Assembly (NCBI GenBank): GCA_002372135.1
Contig: DFIN01000032.1
Coordinates: 60,481-68,366, forward strand
Length of the DNA stretch: 7,886 bases
Reading direction: 5' to 3'
Origin: Bacteroidales bacterium UBA3696
GTDB lineage: Bacteria > Bacteroidota > Bacteroidia > Bacteroidales > Paludibacteraceae
Shown: positions 6,331 to 7,886 of the stretch, in pieces
Layout: the number at the start of each line of letters is the position of its first letter
Position numbering within the stretch: position 1 is the first letter of the stretch
The notes under the pieces: generated by a model
What the model was told of the DNA's origin: nothing
Seen by the model: the letters and a program-made list of their open reading frames with translations, nothing else
The model's database searches: none
Translations under genes and position numbers: made by a program

Positions 6331-7886
6331 TTAGTTCAGAATGATTCGAATGGACCCTTTCAACTTCATATCCTTACCTGCTGGGCTGGCGGCGTGAATG
6401 TTGGTAATAAAGAAACTTTCGTTCCTATTAAGGCTTTTAATCAGTTCTTTCTGCTTAGAAGTAAGTTTCTCACTGGAGGAGGACGCAGTACGTGAGTTAG
6501 CAAAGATAGTAAACTCGGTAATCTTAAAGTTGATGTCCAAAATTCCGTCTGTTCCGTAACTTGCTTCCAAATACATATCGTCTGACAAGGCGACATTACG
6601 AGAAATCTTCTCGCCGTCTTGAATCATCTTACCGCCTGCAATAAAGAATGCACTCGGGTCGGGGAGGTTCTTCACTTTATAGGTATTCTGCCCCATAGTC
6701 TGCGATTTGCCGTCCATAGTTGCCGACACGGTCACAGTAACATTCTTGCTGCTTTCATTGGGTCGAATAATCCACAAATCGCCCTTACGCGTAACGGAAG
6801 CGCCGGAAGCCGAAAGAGATACTTTATCGGAACTTACACCCGGTACACTCACGCTGAACTTATTGTCGTAGCCCAAATACATCACGTTCATCTCCGTATT
6901 GGAGATAGTCGCATTCGGCTCTCCTACGGTATATTCACTCTCAAAGGGCAGATACTGTTTCTCGCCTGTATTGGAGAGAATGGCTATTTGGCCTTTGTAT
7001 TTGCGAACACCTGAACCGGAAGCCACCACTTCATACAATCCTTGGTCATTGATACGTTGTCCTTCCACATAGTACTCGGGACGTTGCGTGGAGTCAATGG
7101 CTGCCAAAATGATTTGAGCCGAATATTTGGCTCCGCGCATCACATAGTCTGACTTAGGAATCACATACGCCTGCAACTTGTTTACACGCAAGTCCATAGC
7201 GTCGGCACTACCCATTAAGTACTGAATCATTTGACCTTCGGTAGAACGTATATCGTTCTGCATTTTGCTAAGAACGGTAATCGTAGCGTTGAGCACCATA
7301 CCGTCAAACATACCATTCACCCATGTGTCCATTTTCTGCTCGTGGTTATTGTAAAGCGAGTCACAAGTAAAGAGCATATTGAATTGGTCAGTCATTTTTT
7401 TCACGGTAGTCTGATCCATCGGATTCGTATTCTTTGCCAAGATGGAAAGCAGATAGTCGCGATATTCCTCCACTCGTTTTTGCAGTTCTACGCCATGCCC
7501 TTCGTTGATACCATACTGACCGGTTACATCCAAGTTGCTGGTACCTTTAAGTCCGCGAACTGCATATCCGGTACTATAGTCGTGCGAGTTCACTTCCTCT
7601 TCCCCTACGGCGAGGATTGCCATATCGCGCTTGAAATTCGAAATGAAGTTGAACAACGAATCGGAGCGTTGCTTCATTTCCATTGCTTCTTGATAGGGAA
7701 TGGTATATTTCTCAGGCTTATCGGCTTTTTGCTGTTCCAACAATTTGTACATTGTTTGGTTACGGTCTTCGGTAGAGGTAATGGTTGAAAACAGACTATC
7801 GTCCACCATTTGAAAACCGTTCAAGATATCTGTACTTACATTGAGTGCCAACATGGCAGTCAGCACCAAGTACATCATACCTATCA
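6331..7886 (-). CDS. gldM: Type IX secretion / gliding motor protein GldM (PorM), missing its extreme N-terminus
   Basis: Inner-membrane protein that, with GldL, forms the proton-driven motor of the type IX secretion system and reaches across the periplasm to the GldK-GldN ring. The reading frame runs off the window edge: before the MMYLVLTAMLALNVS transmembrane helix the frame still reads Ile-Gly, matching the usual QKMIGMMYLVLTALLALNVS, so roughly 15 residues including the true start are outside. Counting from the Met at 7878, the visible part has a helical domain at about 20-222, then three mostly beta domains at about 225-320, 322-405 and 406-515. Family features include NVMYLGYDNKFSVSVPGV (331-348) at the start of the third domain and LPDPSAFFIAGGK (405-417) leading into the fourth. 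The C-terminus KLKGSIRIILN and a TAA stop look complete. gldN follows after 44 bases; gldL would be expected just beyond the window. Confidence 0.96.
   Translation of the reverse strand, partial: IGMMYLVLTAMLALNVSTDILNGFQMVDDSLFSTITSTEDRNQTMYKLLEQQKADKPEKYTIPYQEAMEMKQRSDSLFNFISNFKRDMAILAVGEEEVNSHDYSTGYAVRGLKGTSNLDVTGQYGINEGHGVELQKRVEEYRDYLLSILAKNTNPMDQTTVKKMTDQFNMLFTCDSLYNNHEQKMDTWVNGMFDGMVLNATITVLSKMQNDIRSTEGQMIQYLMGSADAMDLRVNKLQAYVIPKSDYVMRGAKYSAQIILAAIDSTQRPEYYVEGQRINDQGLYEVVASGSGVRKYKGQIAILSNTGEKQYLPFESEYTVGEPNATISNTEMNVMYLGYDNKFSVSVPGVSSDKVSLSASGASVTRKGDLWIIRPNESSKNVTVTVSATMDGKSQTMGQNTYKVKNLPDPSAFFIAGGKMIQDGEKISRNVALSDDMYLEASYGTDGILDINFKITEFTIFANSRTASSSSEKLTSKQKELIKSLNRNESFFITNIHAASPAGKDMKLKGSIRIILN

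Noticed and set aside
7231..7788. A 185-codon open frame on the plus strand
   Set aside because: Antisense to gldM, with no family resemblance; the gldM frame is intact across it.
1..7886. Search for mobile elements, CRISPR arrays, RNA genes, phage or defence genes
   Set aside because: The window is almost fully covered by recognisable conserved genes, with no gap over 74 bases and no repeats or transposase-like sequence.

Overview
The window looks like chromosomal DNA from a member of the Bacteroidota, most likely order Bacteroidales. Three things point there. GldM and GldN are restricted to that phylum (type IX secretion and gliding machinery). The ftsX - DUF3098 - uppP - truB run is a gene order I associate with Bacteroidales. 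Finally, a promoter matches the phylum-specific pattern TTTG-N20-TAnnTTTG instead of -35/-10 boxes. Genus cannot be read from the sequence. Every gene is on the minus strand, so transcription runs from high to low coordinates.

Layout in transcription order. (1) 7886-5363: the 3' part of gldM, cut by the window edge, then complete gldN, both encoding periplasmic type IX secretion components. A strong rho-independent terminator lies directly after gldN (5350-5318). (2) 5295-2603: ftsX, a small DUF3098 membrane protein, uppP and truB, closely spaced and probably co-transcribed. A carboxy-terminal processing protease of family S41 (2580-958) follows truB after 22 bases. (3) 938-907: a well-formed Bacteroidota promoter, then topA (883 to the window edge), truncated just after its catalytic tyrosine. 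topA therefore looks like a separate transcription unit.

Functionally, most of the window serves the cell envelope: protein export across the outer membrane (GldM, GldN), control of peptidoglycan hydrolysis at division (FtsX), recycling of the undecaprenyl carrier (UppP) and periplasmic proteolysis (S41 protease). truB (tRNA pseudouridine 55) and topA (DNA relaxation) are housekeeping genes. In three genes (ftsX, DUF3098, truB) the longest open frame begins at TTG or GTG slightly upstream; an internal ATG fits better and is used here.

There is no stretch of 300 bases without a gene; the largest gap is 74 bases and holds the topA promoter. I saw no tRNA or rRNA, CRISPR array, insertion sequence, phage gene or defence gene, and nothing that convincingly looks like an undescribed system. 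The points most worth following are the uncharacterised DUF3098 protein between ftsX and uppP, and how ftsX is transcribed immediately behind a terminator.
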